A stretch of 64,000 nucleotides of DNA from Afipia clevelandensis ATCC 49720 (GCF_000336555.1 NZ_KB375281.1:2615954-2679953), one strand, 5' to 3'; shown: positions 34,803 to 44,569, counted from the stretch's first letter. Program-made: numbers and translations. The notes: generated by a model from the sequence alone, not told the origin.

Positions 34803-35076
34803 AAACAAATTCCCGAGGCTTGAAGGCGAATGCTACGTATCATGAGATGTGCCTGTTTTACGCGGACTTCAAGCGTTTTCGCGGCTTGCAGGGCAGATAT
34901 TTGCCACCCATTGGAAACATCTCGTCAAGCATCCGCGCCAACCTCCCGTCAATCATGAGAACTGAAGCAATCGCAGTGAGAGAGGATTAACCAGCCTTCT
35001 TAAGCGGATTCGGACGTCGCTCTGGCATGCTCCTCCCATCGACCGGGAACATAATTCCGGCGTGGGAGATAAGACC

Positions 35077-35607
35077 GTGAGGCGTCAATTCGGAGTCGGT
35101 GGGGTGCAACCCGCCGGGTCGAGCTGCATGTTGCAGCTCGACCCCCATTCCCTGCCCGTCAGCTTCCAAGCGCGCGATGGCCGCGCCGATGGCGGTGTCA
35201 GGCACATCGAAATTCATCGTGAGCGCGTCACCGTGCGCCGTGCCGTCGGCGGCATCCGCATGGCGATCAATGTTCGCGTCCGCGACTTTCTCGGCATCGC
35301 CTGCCGCGAAACCAATGACGGGCGTGCGCTCGTTCTGGTCCACAGCGATCCGTCGCTCTCGGTGCCGCTGCTTGTCACCGCAGACGAGCTTCAGATCGAC
35401 CTCGCCTGGCAGATGTGGGGCGACCTGTTCGCCCTGCCGCAGATCGAGGACGAGACCGATGCGGCGCGCGAACCGGCGCCGCGCCGCCGCCGCCGCAACA
35501 TCATCAAGGATCGCCGCCCGAAGTTTCTCGTCCGCCGCAAGGCCGGAGGCGCCATGACGGAACGGCCGGTTTATCGCGGCGAACGCGAGATCATCGCGCG
35601 AAACTAA
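35077..35607 (+). CDS. DUF6101 family protein
   Basis: A 176-residue protein matching the DUF6101 group of Bradyrhizobium-type bacteria: RRQFGVGG, an RVTVRRAVGGIRMAINVRVRDFLGIA core and a strongly basic tail from about residue 130 (RRRRRNIIKDRRPKF). The N-terminus of orthologues begins MRRQ, so I use GTG 35077 (GGGAGA 6 bases upstream) rather than GTG 35062. No function known. The 270 bases between pmbA and this gene contain only promoter-type sequence. Confidence 0.72.
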   Translation: MRRQFGVGGVQPAGSSCMLQLDPHSLPVSFQARDGRADGGVRHIEIHRERVTVRRAVGGIRMAINVRVRDFLGIACRETNDGRALVLVHSDPSLSVPLLVTADELQIDLAWQMWGDLFALPQIEDETDAAREPAPRRRRRNIIKDRRPKFLVRRKAGGAMTERPVYRGEREIIARN

Positions 35608-35609
35608 AA

Positions 35610-36542
35610 TCAGGCGCTGCGCAACACCGCATCGCCAAGCAGGCCGGCGAACAGCAACAGGCCGGCATTGCGGTTCGATTTGAACAGCCGCAGACACAAT
35701 GCGGAATCATCGATCCGGATCGTCCGCACCTGCCAGACCAGATGCGCGGCAAAGGCTGCAAGCCCGATCCACGCCAGCCACCCCGATCCGCCGAGCCGCA
35801 GCGCGACGCCGATCAGCACCACCGCCAGACTGTAGAAAATCGTCAGCGCCAGTTGCGTGCGTTCGCCGAACAGCAGCGCTGTCGATTTGATACCGACCAT
35901 AATGTCGTCTTCGGTGTCCTGATGGGCGTAGATCGTGTCGTAGGCGATCACCCATGCGATCGACCCGGCATAAAGCACCAATGCTGTCGCATTGATTTGG
36001 CCGAGGATCACCGCGAACCCCATCAGTGCACCCCATGAGAACGCGAGGCCAAGGGTGACCTGCGGCCAATAGGTGATGCGCTTCATGAAAGGATAGACTG
36101 CGACGATCACAAGCGATGCTATGCCGGTGAGAACCGCGAAGCGGTTGAACTGCAGCAGCACCGCGAGCCCGACCAGCGCCTGCAGCACAAGAAACGCGCC
36201 GGCCTGCGCCACGCTCACCTGTCCTGCCGGGATCGGCCGCGAGCGCGTGCGCTCAACTTTTGCATCGAGCTTGCGGTCGGTGATGTCGTTCCAGGTGCAG
36301 CCCGCGCCGCGCATCACCATGGCGCCGATCAGGAACAGCACGATGACCTTGGGCAAGCTGTGCAGGTCGCGGGCGATGCCTGCCGCGAGTGCGGCGGACC
36401 ACCAGCATGGCATCAACAGCAGCCACCAGCCGATCGGCCGGTCGAAGCGCGACAATCGCAGATAGGGCCGCATCCAGACCGGCGCATGGGTATCGACCCA
36501 GTTGGCGGTGGAGTCGGCGACGGGGGCTGCGGCGTTGCTCAT
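35610..36542 (-). CDS. ubiA: 4-hydroxybenzoate polyprenyltransferase
   Basis: A 310-residue membrane prenyltransferase that attaches the polyprenyl chain to 4-hydroxybenzoate in ubiquinone synthesis. The two Asp-rich Mg-pyrophosphate sites are NDITDRKLD (85-93) and YDTIYAHQDTEDD (201-213). About eight or nine membrane helices are visible, including the C-terminal VRTIRIDD and SNRNAGLLLFAGLL. AAGGG precedes the ATG. It converges with the DUF6101 gene, with only two bases between the stops. Confidence 0.95.
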   Translation of the reverse strand: MSNAAAPVADSTANWVDTHAPVWMRPYLRLSRFDRPIGWWLLLMPCWWSAALAAGIARDLHSLPKVIVLFLIGAMVMRGAGCTWNDITDRKLDAKVERTRSRPIPAGQVSVAQAGAFLVLQALVGLAVLLQFNRFAVLTGIASLVIVAVYPFMKRITYWPQVTLGLAFSWGALMGFAVILGQINATALVLYAGSIAWVIAYDTIYAHQDTEDDIMVGIKSTALLFGERTQLALTIFYSLAVVLIGVALRLGGSGWLAWIGLAAFAAHLVWQVRTIRIDDSALCLRLFKSNRNAGLLLFAGLLGDAVLRSA

Positions 36543-36567
36543 CGCAACCCTTTTTGGTCAGAGCAAG

Positions 36568-37269
36568 TTAGCGTGTCAGCACATTGCCGTTCAGCGTATC
36601 GAAGGTGCTGCCACCACGCTTGAGCGGCTTGGCTTCGGGCAGCGTCGCCGAGCCAAGCGCTTCGCTCAGGCTCGGACCCGCAGGCCCCGCCTGCTGCTGC
36701 TGCGCCGCTGCGCAGACGCGCTGCTGCAATTGGGTGGTATTGGCGTGACCCTTTTTCATCTGATCCGCGACCTGGGCCGGAATGCCGCACTTCTGCATAT
36801 GGCTTTCGACGAACTTGATCATCTTGGTTTCAGCCTGCGCGAAATTTGCGATCAGCTTGCAGGCTTCCTGCGGCGGCGCCTTGCGCTTGCCGGCGGCCTG
36901 GATCAGCTTGGCCTTGGCCTCGGCGTCCGCGCGCAGCGGCAGGAAACCCTTCTGACATTCCTCAGCGCCGGGCGGCGGGCCGCCCTGCGGCGCACCGAAA
37001 CCGGAGGCACCCACCGGAGGCGCACCGGAGGTGAAGGCGCTGGGCGACGGGGCGGGACGCGCGGGCGCGGCCGTCGCGCCATTAACCGGAGGAAACGGCG
37101 ATGCGGCCGGCGCACCGTTAACCGGAGGAAACGGAGATGCGTTGCTCGCGGGAGCCGGGGCGGATTGCCCGGGCAGCGGAGCCGGGAACGCGCCCTGGGC
37201 GCGGACATCCGCAGCCTGCATGACGAACGCGGCGGCAGCCAGCAATGCGATGGAACGGATAGCGGTCAC
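36568..37269 (-). CDS. Secreted proline-rich protein with conserved C-terminal Cys domain
   Basis: A 233-residue exported protein. It starts at GTG 37269 (GGAGGAG about 6 bases upstream) with a signal peptide (ALLAAAAFVMQAADVRAQG). A Pro/Ala linker (about 25-105) contains SPFPPVNGA twice. The C-terminal part (EECQKGFLPLRADAEAKAKLIQAA, EACKLIANFAQAETKMIKFVE, MQKCGIPAQ) is helical with spaced Cys residues. It is of no recognised enzymatic class; similar proteins occur in Bradyrhizobium-type genomes. The gene is 25 bases from the start of ubiA. Confidence 0.7.
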   Translation of the reverse strand: MTAIRSIALLAAAAFVMQAADVRAQGAFPAPLPGQSAPAPASNASPFPPVNGAPAASPFPPVNGATAAPARPAPSPSAFTSGAPPVGASGFGAPQGGPPPGAEECQKGFLPLRADAEAKAKLIQAAGKRKAPPQEACKLIANFAQAETKMIKFVESHMQKCGIPAQVADQMKKGHANTTQLQQRVCAAAQQQQAGPAGPSLSEALGSATLPEAKPLKRGGSTFDTLNGNVLTR

Positions 37270-37435
37270 GGATTCTCCTCCGGCGGGTTCCGGTGTCCTC
37301 AAGTAAGGGCTTTTACGATTCTCGCTCCCGCTTAACAACCCGATGAATCCGGCAGCAGCGCGGCAGTTGCCACCCGATTGGCTGCCAAGTTGCAATCATT
37401 CGGCTAGAAAGTCAGGAAATTAACGGATTGTCCCG

Positions 37436-38191
37436 ATGCCCAAACTCGATTTTCGCAGCCCCCGGCTTTTCGTCGACGCCCCGCTCACTGGCGGAACGGG
37501 CATCGCGCTGAATCGCGATCAGTCCAACTATCTCGGCAATGTGCTGCGGTTGAACGCCGGCGATACCGTGCTGGTGTTCAATGGCCGCGACGGCGAATGG
37601 CAGGCCACGCTCGCCGGCCGCAAGCGGCCCGACCGCGCTGAGATCGTCAGCCAGACCCGCCCGCAGGATTCCCTGCCCGACCTGCACTACGTGTTCGCAC
37701 CGCTCAAGCATGCGCGGCTCGATTACATGACGCAAAAGGCTATTGAAATGGGGGCTGCGGCGCTGCGCCCGGTGACCACGCGCCATACCCAGGCGAGCCG
37801 TATCAATGTCGAGCGCATGCGCGCCAATGTCATCGAAGCCGCGGAGCAATGCGGCATTCTCAGCCTCGCGGAAGTCCACGAGCCAGAACCGCTCGAGCGC
37901 TGGCTCGGATCGCGCAATGGCCAGCGGCTTCTGGTGTTCTGCGACGAAGACGCCCCGATCTCCGATCCCATGGCGGCCTTTGCCGGCGCCGATTCGACCC
38001 ATGGCACGGATGTGTTGATCGGACCTGAGGGCGGATTTGCCGAGGAGGAACGTGCCCTGCTGCTGAAGCAGCCCCATGTGGTGCGCCTGGCGCTCGGTCC
38101 GCGAATCCTGCGCGCCGATACGGCTGCAGTTGCCGCCCTGGCTGTGGTACAGACCGCACTTGGCGATTGGGGAAGCCCGAATACACGCTAG
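37436..38191 (+). CDS. rsmE: 16S rRNA (uracil(1498)-N(3))-methyltransferase RsmE
   Basis: A 251-residue SPOUT-class methyltransferase. The N-terminal PUA-like domain (RLFVDAPLTGG, GDTVLVFNGRDGEW) and the SPOUT knot with QKAIEMGAAALRP, LIGPEGGFAEEE and LGPRILRADTAAVA are clear. RsmE methylates U1498 of 16S rRNA at N3. Its stop is 116 bases before hisZ; a separate promoter for hisZ is plausible. Together with rsmD and rluB it is one of three rRNA-modification genes in this window. Confidence 0.95.
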   Translation: MPKLDFRSPRLFVDAPLTGGTGIALNRDQSNYLGNVLRLNAGDTVLVFNGRDGEWQATLAGRKRPDRAEIVSQTRPQDSLPDLHYVFAPLKHARLDYMTQKAIEMGAAALRPVTTRHTQASRINVERMRANVIEAAEQCGILSLAEVHEPEPLERWLGSRNGQRLLVFCDEDAPISDPMAAFAGADSTHGTDVLIGPEGGFAEEERALLLKQPHVVRLALGPRILRADTAAVAALAVVQTALGDWGSPNTR

Positions 38192-38307
38192 AGTTGCAAT
38201 TCGGGATTGCTCTCATTAAGCCCTTTGCCGGATCGTCGTCGAAACCTCGGGCATCCCGTGTTAAGGGACTGCCGATTCTAGCCTTTCTTTCTGTTGGAAC
38301 ACCGAAA

Positions 38308-39450
38308 ATGAGCCAGACCAGTGCCGCATCCGCGACCGGGTCCGCCGCACAGGCGGAGGTCCTGCTGCAGACATTTGCGCGGGCTGGCTACACCCATGCG
38401 CGACCGCCGATCCTGCAGCCGGCGGAGCCGTTTCTCGACCTGTCCGGCGAAGACATCCGCAAAAGCCTGTATCTGACCACCGACGTCACCGGCGAAGAAC
38501 TGTGCCTGCGGCCTGATCTCACCATTCCCGTAGCGCGGGACTACCTCGCGTCATCGCGCGCGGGCGCGCCTGCGGGCTTCTATTATCTCGGTCCGGTGTT
38601 CCGTTATCGCGGCGGCGCAGCCAGCGAGTTCAATCAGGCGGGCGTGGAATCGTTCGGACGGCAGGATCGCGCCGCAGCCGATGCCGAGATGCTGGCGCTC
38701 GGCGTCGAGGCCGCGAACGCTTTCGGAGTCACAAGCCTCGATATCCGCACCGGGGACGTTGCGCTGTTTGCCGCACTGATCGACGCGCTCGATCTTTACC
38801 CGGTCTGGAAGCGGCGGCTGATCAAGGATTTCAACCGCAAGATTTCGCTGGCGCAGGACCTGCAACGCCTGACGCTGGAAACCGGCAAGACCCGCAATGA
38901 ATATGAAGGCGTGCTCGCCGCCCTCGCCGGCTCAGACCGCAAGGCGGCACTGGCCCTCGTCACCGACCTGATGTCGATCGCCGGCACCAGCAATGTCGGC
39001 GGACGCACGGTGTCGGAAATCGCGGATCGTTTTCTGGAACAGTCGACCTTGAAAGGCGGCGCATTGCCGCGCGACGCGCTGCAATTGATCGAGCGCTTCC
39101 TCGGCATCGCGGGCGAACCGGATGACGCGGCGAAGCAACTGCGCAAGCTGGCGTCGGACGCGAAGCTCGACCTGAACGCCGCCATCGACCAGTTTGAAAG
39201 CCGCACACAATTCATGGCCGCGCGCGGCATCGACATCAAAGCGATCCGTTTCTCCACCGCGTTCGGACGTGGCCTCGACTATTACACCGGCTTTGAATTT
39301 GAATTGCACGCGAGGGGCAACGGCGCGGAGCCGCTGGTCGGCGGCGGCCGTTATGACGGGCTGCTGACACGGCTTGGCGCGCGCGAACCGATCCCCGCCG
39401 TGGGCTTCTCGATCTGGATCGAAGCGCTTTCGCAAGGGAGCGCCGCATGA
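38308..39450 (+). CDS. hisZ: ATP phosphoribosyltransferase regulatory subunit HisZ
   Basis: A 380-residue class II aminoacyl-tRNA-synthetase-like protein (HisRS paralogue) without tRNA anticodon domain. Motif 2-like [32 protein letters not shown] and [18 protein letters not shown], and the [13 protein letters not shown] block are visible. HisZ forms a complex with HisG and confers histidine sensitivity. The natural start is ATG 38308 because the preceding in-frame sequence is not conserved-type. It overlaps hisG by four bases. Confidence 0.94.
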   Translation: MSQTSAASATGSAAQAEVLLQTFARAGYTHARPPILQPAEPFLDLSGEDIRKSLYLTTDVTGEELCLRPDLTIPVARDYLASSRAGAPAGFYYLGPVFRYRGGAASEFNQAGVESFGRQDRAAADAEMLALGVEAANAFGVTSLDIRTGDVALFAALIDALDLYPVWKRRLIKDFNRKISLAQDLQRLTLETGKTRNEYEGVLAALAGSDRKAALALVTDLMSIAGTSNVGGRTVSEIADRFLEQSTLKGGALPRDALQLIERFLGIAGEPDDAAKQLRKLASDAKLDLNAAIDQFESRTQFMAARGIDIKAIRFSTAFGRGLDYYTGFEFELHARGNGAEPLVGGGRYDGLLTRLGAREPIPAVGFSIWIEALSQGSAA

Positions 39451-40424
39451 GCACGCCGTTCGTCGTCGCCGTTCCCTCCAAGGGACGCCTGCAGGAAAAC
39501 GCCGAGGCCTTCTTCGCGCAGGCCAATCTCACGCTCGCAAAGCCACGCGGCGCCCGCGAGTATCGCGGCACCATGCCCGCCATCGACAATGTCGAGATCG
39601 CCTATCTCTCCGCGAGCGAGATCGCGGCGCAACTGGCGCGCGGCACCGTGCATCTCGGCATCACCGGCGAAGACCTGATCCGCGAGAACATTCACGACGC
39701 CGACAGGCGGGTCATGCTGATCGAAAGCCTCGGCTTCGGCAGCGCCAATGTTGTGGTCGCGGTGCCGCAGGCCTGGATCGACGTGCGCACCATGGCCGAT
39801 CTCGACGATGTCGCGACCTCGTTCCGGGCGCGGCACAATCACCGCATGCGGGTGGCGACCAAGTACATCAACCTGACGCGCAATTTCTTCGCGGCGCAGG
39901 GCGTCGTCGATTACCGCATCGTGGAAAGCGCCGGCGCCACCGAAGGTGCTCCGGCGGCGGGAACGGCTGAACTGATCGTCGATATCACCACCACCGGCGC
40001 GACACTCGCCGCCAACGGGCTGAAGGTGCTGGACGACGGCGTGATGCTGCGCAGCCACGCCAACCTCGTGGCCTCGCGCGATGCCGACTGGTCGGGCAAC
40101 GCTCGCGAGACCGCGCGGATCATCCTCGACCACATCGCCGCCAGCGCACGCGCCCGCAAATACAAGGAAGTGCGCACGCGCTTCGCAGCTTGTAATGCCG
40201 ACCTGCTGTCAGAAGCGCACAGGAAATTCGGCGTCGTCTCACCGTTCGGCGGGCCGACCTCGTCGGGCATGGTGACGCTGCACTGTCCGCCCAACCAGCT
40301 CTATGCCCTGAGCAGCTTCCTGCGCGACAACGGCGCGGACACTGTGTCGATCGCATCGCTGGATTATGTGTTCGACCGCGAGAATCCGCTGTTCGCCAAA
40401 CTGCAGGCGTTCCTTGGGCCATAA
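39447..40424 (+). CDS. hisG: ATP phosphoribosyltransferase catalytic subunit HisG
   Basis: A 325-residue HisG, the first enzyme of histidine synthesis (ATP + PRPP). The N-terminal [27 protein letters not shown] and the PRPP-binding [18 protein letters not shown] are present, and a C-terminal regulatory-like domain reaches beyond residue 215 ([10 protein letters not shown]-type [16 protein letters not shown]). The length is that of the HisZ-dependent form in alphaproteobacteria. It starts within the last codons of hisZ (ATGA overlap), so the pair is translationally coupled. Confidence 0.94.
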   Translation: MSTPFVVAVPSKGRLQENAEAFFAQANLTLAKPRGAREYRGTMPAIDNVEIAYLSASEIAAQLARGTVHLGITGEDLIRENIHDADRRVMLIESLGFGSANVVVAVPQAWIDVRTMADLDDVATSFRARHNHRMRVATKYINLTRNFFAAQGVVDYRIVESAGATEGAPAAGTAELIVDITTTGATLAANGLKVLDDGVMLRSHANLVASRDADWSGNARETARIILDHIAASARARKYKEVRTRFAACNADLLSEAHRKFGVVSPFGGPTSSGMVTLHCPPNQLYALSSFLRDNGADTVSIASLDYVFDRENPLFAKLQAFLGP

Positions 40425-40512
40425 TGCAGCAGGTGCGCGGCACGGCGACGCCTTGGCGGCGGCTCGGCGATGGCCATATGATGATCAGACGTAACGCGCT
40501 GGAAACCGACCG

Positions 40513-41568
40513 ATGACGCCGAGTGCGGACATTTCCAATCTGTCAGGCAACCGCGTGCCGGCGGCGCAGGAGGCTGCGCGCGCCGGCCTGTCCATTGTGG
40601 TGCCCGCCTATAACGAGGCGGCCGGTCTTGCGCTGCTGCATGAGCGGCTTGGCACCCTCGCGGGCAAGCTGAAGCAGGACTACGGCCTCGCCTGCGAAGT
40701 GGTCTATGTCGATGACGGCTCGGCCGACAATACACTCTCCATTGCACGAAGCCTGCCCGCGACCGCGCTCGACGTGCAGGTGGTGTCGCTGTCGCGCAAC
40801 TTCGGCAAGGAAGCCGCCCTGATGGCCGGGCTCGATCACGCCCGCCGCGGCGCGGTGCTGTTCATGGACGGTGACGGCCAGCATGCGCCCGAACTTGTCG
40901 AGCAATTGGTGCGGCACTGGATCGTTGACGGCTTCGACGTGGTCTATACGGCCAAGGCCCATCGCGACAACGAATCCGCGCTGCGCCGCCTCGCGGTGCG
41001 CACGTTCTACATGCTCATCAACTGGGGCGCGCGGCAGAAGATTCCCGAGGACGCTGGCGATTTCCGCCTGCTGTCGCCGCGTGCGGCGGACGCGCTGCGC
41101 CAACTGCCGGAACGCAACCGCTTCTTCAAGGGCCTCGCGACCTGGATCGGCTTCAAGCAAATCCGCGTCGATTATGAGCCCGAAGCCCGCGCCCATGGCG
41201 TGACCTCGTTCAGCCCGGGACGGCTGCTGGGCCTCTCCATCGAGGGTCTGACATCGTTCTCGGTCGCACCGCTGCGCGCCGCCAGCCTGCTCGGCCTCTT
41301 GCTCGCGTTCGTCGCCTTCCTGTTCGGTCTCTCGATCCTGTGGGAGACCGTCGTCAGCGGCAAATCCGTTCCGGGTTATCCCTCGCTCGTGGTCGGCCTG
41401 ATGACCATCGGCGGCGTGCAGCTCATCATGATCGGTGTAGTCGGCGAATACATCGGCAAGATCCTGTCCGAGATCAAGGCGCGGCCGATCTACTTTGTCG
41501 CGGAGCATAGCGTGAAGGACGCTGGCGCATCGGCAACCGCCGACAAGCCGCAGTCTGCCGCTGAATGA
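40513..41568 (+). CDS. Polyprenyl-phosphate-type glycosyltransferase (GT2, DPM1/ArnC-like)
   Basis: A 351-residue GT-A glycosyltransferase with PAYNEA (31-36), DDGS (67-70), DGDGQ (119-123) and the GDFRLLS acceptor loop. Two C-terminal membrane helices follow (about 250-275 and 292-315). This layout is that of enzymes which load a sugar onto undecaprenyl phosphate (ArnC, GtrB, DPM1 groups). It overlaps the deacetylase gene by four bases; a loader plus a deacetylase suggests modification of a lipid-linked sugar, possibly for lipid A, hopanoid or O-antigen. No downstream ArnT is visible. Confidence 0.85.
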   Translation: MTPSADISNLSGNRVPAAQEAARAGLSIVVPAYNEAAGLALLHERLGTLAGKLKQDYGLACEVVYVDDGSADNTLSIARSLPATALDVQVVSLSRNFGKEAALMAGLDHARRGAVLFMDGDGQHAPELVEQLVRHWIVDGFDVVYTAKAHRDNESALRRLAVRTFYMLINWGARQKIPEDAGDFRLLSPRAADALRQLPERNRFFKGLATWIGFKQIRVDYEPEARAHGVTSFSPGRLLGLSIEGLTSFSVAPLRAASLLGLLLAFVAFLFGLSILWETVVSGKSVPGYPSLVVGLMTIGGVQLIMIGVVGEYIGKILSEIKARPIYFVAEHSVKDAGASATADKPQSAAE

Positions 41569-42413
41569 GCGCGACCACGCCGCGCCGCATCTGGCTCTGC
41601 GCCGACGATTACGGCATGAGCCCCGGCGTCAATCGCGCGATCCGCGAACTGATCGAGCAGAAGAGACTCAACGCGACATCGGTGATGGTGGTGGGCGCCG
41701 CCATCGACCGTGCCGAGATCGACGGTCTGTTGCAGGCTGTTGCCGGCAATCCGAATTGCGCCATCGGACTGCATGCGACGCTGACCGCGCCATTCGCACC
41801 GCTCACCCTGCATTTCAGGCCGCTGGATGGCGGCCAGTTCCTGCCGCTGGGCAGATTGCTGCGCGCAAGCCTGTTGCGGCGGCTCGATCCGGAAATCGTG
41901 CACGCGGAATTACTGGCGCAGATCGCCGCCTTTCGGCAGATGTTTGGACGCGCGCCGGACTACATCGACGGCCATCAGCATGTGCAACTGTTTCCGCAAA
42001 TCCGCGATGCGTTTCTCGCTGCCGTGAAGGAAGCCGCGCCGAACGCCTGGGTGCGCCAGTGCGGACGCTCCCTGCCTCTTTCGGAGCGGCTCGGAAATCC
42101 GAAAGCACTGCTGCTCGACACCTTGAGCGACACGTTCCGCAAAAGGGCTGTCCACGAAGGCATCGCGTTCAACACGGGCTTCGCCGGCGCCTATGACATG
42201 GTGCGCGGACGCGACTTCGCCGATGCAATGACGGAATTCCTCTCCGGGCTGCCGGACGGCGGCCTTGTGATGTGCCATCCCGGATATGTCGATGAAATTC
42301 TGATCGGCCTCGATAACGTGACCCATCAGCGCGAGCGGGAGTTTGCATACCTAAGCAGCGACGGCTTCCCGCGCCTGCTGGCGGACAGCAATGTCACGCT
42401 GGACCGCCCCTGA
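41565..42413 (+). CDS. ChbG/HpnK (YdjC) family deacetylase
   Basis: A 282-residue carbohydrate deacetylase. The metal-binding ADDYGMSPGVNRAI (Asp14-Asp15), IGLHATLTAPF, DGHQHVQLFP and the C-terminal CHPGYVD are conserved family sites. HpnK removes an acetyl group from acetylglucosaminyl-hopanoid; ChbG deacetylates chitobiose. It overlaps the GT2 gene by four bases, so the substrate is probably the glycan or lipid-linked GlcNAc made there. A palindromic repeat lies just downstream. Confidence 0.88.
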   Translation: MSATTPRRIWLCADDYGMSPGVNRAIRELIEQKRLNATSVMVVGAAIDRAEIDGLLQAVAGNPNCAIGLHATLTAPFAPLTLHFRPLDGGQFLPLGRLLRASLLRRLDPEIVHAELLAQIAAFRQMFGRAPDYIDGHQHVQLFPQIRDAFLAAVKEAAPNAWVRQCGRSLPLSERLGNPKALLLDTLSDTFRKRAVHEGIAFNTGFAGAYDMVRGRDFADAMTEFLSGLPDGGLVMCHPGYVDEILIGLDNVTHQREREFAYLSSDGFPRLLADSNVTLDRP

Positions 42414-42420
42414 TGCGCTC

Positions 42421-42444
42421 CCTCTCCCCGCACGCGGGGAGAGG
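42421..42444. repeat. Palindromic intergenic repeat
   Basis: CCTCTCCCCGC and GCGGGGAGAGG form a perfect 11-bp inverted repeat separated by two bases, immediately after the deacetylase gene. This CTCTCCCCGC motif is one of the repetitive intergenic palindromes in rhizobial genomes. It may act as a terminator. Confidence 0.78.
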
Positions 42445-42576
42445 TGAGAAGAGTACTTTTTGTCGCACCGCAAGCGCCGACTTTCCTAAATTTAATTCAT
42501 GCCGGGACTTACCCCGACACAATGCAGCGTTACATCTTTTCGCGCATTCGCATGCCGGATGCTTTAGGAGGACGTC

Positions 42577-43401
42577 ATGACGCCACAGGAACGCCAACTC
42601 GTTGACGATCTGTTCGACCGCTTGTCGCGGGTCGAGAATGCGCCGCGTGAACCCGACGCGGAGGCGGCGATCATGCAGGGCCTGCGCCGCGCGCCGAACG
42701 CGGTGTACGCACTTGTGCAAACCGTGCTGGTGCAGGACGAAGCGCTGAAGCATGCCGAGGCCCGCATCCAGGAACTTGAAGGCAGCGCCCAGCCGCAGCA
42801 ACAGTCCGGCGGTTTCCTCGATTCGATGCGCGATGCGATTCTCGGCCCCGGCCAGAACCAGAATCGAGGTCAGGGCTCGGTGCCAAGCATCCGTCCGGGC
42901 GAGCAGCGCGGCGGCCCGGTGTGGAACAGCGGTCAGGCGCTGGAACAGGCCGATCGCTACAGTGGTGACCCGCGCTTGGGCGATCCGCGCATGAACGATC
43001 CAAGAAATGATCCAAGGGCGGGCAATCCCGGCGGCGGCATGTTCGGCGGTGGCGGCGGCTCGTTCCTCGGAACGGCGGCGGCGACCGCAGCCGGCGTGAT
43101 CGGCGGCTCGATGCTGATGAACAGCATACGCGGCATGATGGGTGGCGGCAGCCAGCAGAGCTTCGGCAACACCGGAGAGTCCGGCGGCAGCAAGATGCCG
43201 TGGGGCAACGATCAATCGTCAGGCAGCCTCGCCCGCGATGCCGGTCTCAACGATGTCGGCAAGAGCGGCAGCGGCGACAGCCAGCGCCAGAGTGCCTACG
43301 ATCAGGCGCAGGCCGATGCCGATCAAGACCAGGACCAAGATCAGGACGACGACGAGGATTATAACGACTTCGATGACGGCGGTGACAGCGATTACGCCTG
43401 A
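42577..43401 (+). CDS. DUF2076 family protein
   Basis: A 274-residue protein. The N-terminal 90 residues (MTPQERQLVDDLFDRLSRVENAPREP, RRAPNAVYALVQTVLVQDEALK) are the DUF2076 signature. The middle is Gly/Gln/Asp-rich and carries a hydrophobic Gly/Ala stretch (GTAAATAAGVIGGSMLM). The C-terminus is a strongly acidic repeat of DQDQDQD type. TTTAGGAGGA is directly upstream. Function unknown; the family is proposed to be periplasmic ligand-binding but no signal peptide is seen. An intrinsic terminator follows. Confidence 0.85.
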   Translation: MTPQERQLVDDLFDRLSRVENAPREPDAEAAIMQGLRRAPNAVYALVQTVLVQDEALKHAEARIQELEGSAQPQQQSGGFLDSMRDAILGPGQNQNRGQGSVPSIRPGEQRGGPVWNSGQALEQADRYSGDPRLGDPRMNDPRNDPRAGNPGGGMFGGGGGSFLGTAAATAAGVIGGSMLMNSIRGMMGGGSQQSFGNTGESGGSKMPWGNDQSSGSLARDAGLNDVGKSGSGDSQRQSAYDQAQADADQDQDQDQDDDEDYNDFDDGGDSDYA

Positions 43402-43424
43402 TTGATGTCATCGTTCCAAAACGG

Positions 43425-43452
43425 AAACGGCCGCTCGATTGAGCGGCCGTTT
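43425..43452 (+). terminator. Strong intrinsic terminator after DUF2076 gene
   Basis: AAACGGCCGCTC (43425-43436) and GAGCGGCCGTTT (43441-43452) form a perfect 12-bp stem with a GATT loop, followed by TTATT. It serves the DUF2076 gene and possibly the convergent L,D-transpeptidase gene. Confidence 0.9.
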
Positions 43453-43473
43453 TTATTCGTGAATTCGGGTGAA

Positions 43474-44280
43474 TCAGATCACGACAACCTTGGTGCCCAC
43501 CGGCACGCGGCCATAGAGATCAATCACGTCTTCATTGCGCATCCGGATGCAGCCGGACGACACATTGGTGCCGATGGTCCATGGCTCGTTGGAGCCGTGA
43601 ATGCGGTAGAGCGAAGTGCCGAGATACATCGCGCGCGCGCCGAGCGGATTTTCCGGACCGCCTTCCATATGACGCGGCAGGTCAGGACGGCGCTTGAGCA
43701 TTTCCGGCGGCGGGGTCCAGGCTGGCCATTCCTTCTTTGCGGAGATCGTCTTCACGCCCGACCAGGTAAAGCCCGGCTTGCCGACGCCGATGCCGTAACG
43801 CATCGCCTTGCCCCCGCCCTGCACGAGGTAGAGAAACTTGTTCGGCGTATCGATCACGATGGTGCCCGGCGCATGATTGCCGCCATATTCGACGACCTGC
43901 TTTTCGTATTTCGGGTCCATTCCGGGGCGGCCCGGCTCGATGCCAATCTCGCCCTGCCGCATCTCATAACGATATTGCGGGTCCATCGGCGGCAGGCCTC
44001 CGCGCGAGGGCATCTGCTGATACTGCTGCTCGTAGCGCGGTGCCGGATAGCTCGCATCGCCGGACTGCCCGCCGCCGAACAGGGCTTCGATCAGCCCGCC
44101 ACCCATATTGGAGCGCTCATTATAAGCGACGCGGATCGGCATCGGCGGCGTTGAGGTCTGCTGCGCATAGATGACGCGCGGCTCGGCGGGAACATCCTCG
44201 TCGAATGCGAAGGCAGGACTTGAACTGGCACTGAACGATACGGCGCCGGCCAGCAGCGCGAAGGACAGGTTTCTGATCAT
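43474..44280 (-). CDS. L,D-transpeptidase (ErfK/YbiS family)
   Basis: A 268-residue exported enzyme that forms 3-3 cross-links in peptidoglycan or attaches proteins to it. It has a signal peptide (residues about 1-26, cleavage after AFA), a Pro/Gln/Tyr-rich linker, and the YkuD catalytic domain with His228 in RIHGSNEPWTIG and the nucleophile Cys244 in VSSGCIRM. ATG 44280 gives the signal peptide directly. It is divergent from the CheZ gene across 289 bases, where I see AT-rich sequence but no defined element. The linker is longer than in YbiS. Confidence 0.92.
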   Translation of the reverse strand: MIRNLSFALLAGAVSFSASSSPAFAFDEDVPAEPRVIYAQQTSTPPMPIRVAYNERSNMGGGLIEALFGGGQSGDASYPAPRYEQQYQQMPSRGGLPPMDPQYRYEMRQGEIGIEPGRPGMDPKYEKQVVEYGGNHAPGTIVIDTPNKFLYLVQGGGKAMRYGIGVGKPGFTWSGVKTISAKKEWPAWTPPPEMLKRRPDLPRHMEGGPENPLGARAMYLGTSLYRIHGSNEPWTIGTNVSSGCIRMRNEDVIDLYGRVPVGTKVVVI

Positions 44281-44569
44281 CGACGTACTCTGCACTGTTT
44301 CGTCGCTGACGCGCGGACTGCGCGCCTTGAATACGAACACTTAAGGTTAAAAGCGCGTCGGTTTGGTAAACAAAACAGCGTTCGCGATTCACCACGTCCA
44401 CGCGCGGCGCCTGTTCTTCGCGGTAGCGTTTATTTTCGATGAAGACGGCGCAGGCATGGTTAATCGTTGGTTTGCGGCGCGGTTTGTATCTGCCGGGCGG
44501 CGTTCCCGTTTGAAACTTCGCGTTAAATGACGGCGGGTTACAAAGACCTTCTCAAGAATGGGGAGACCG

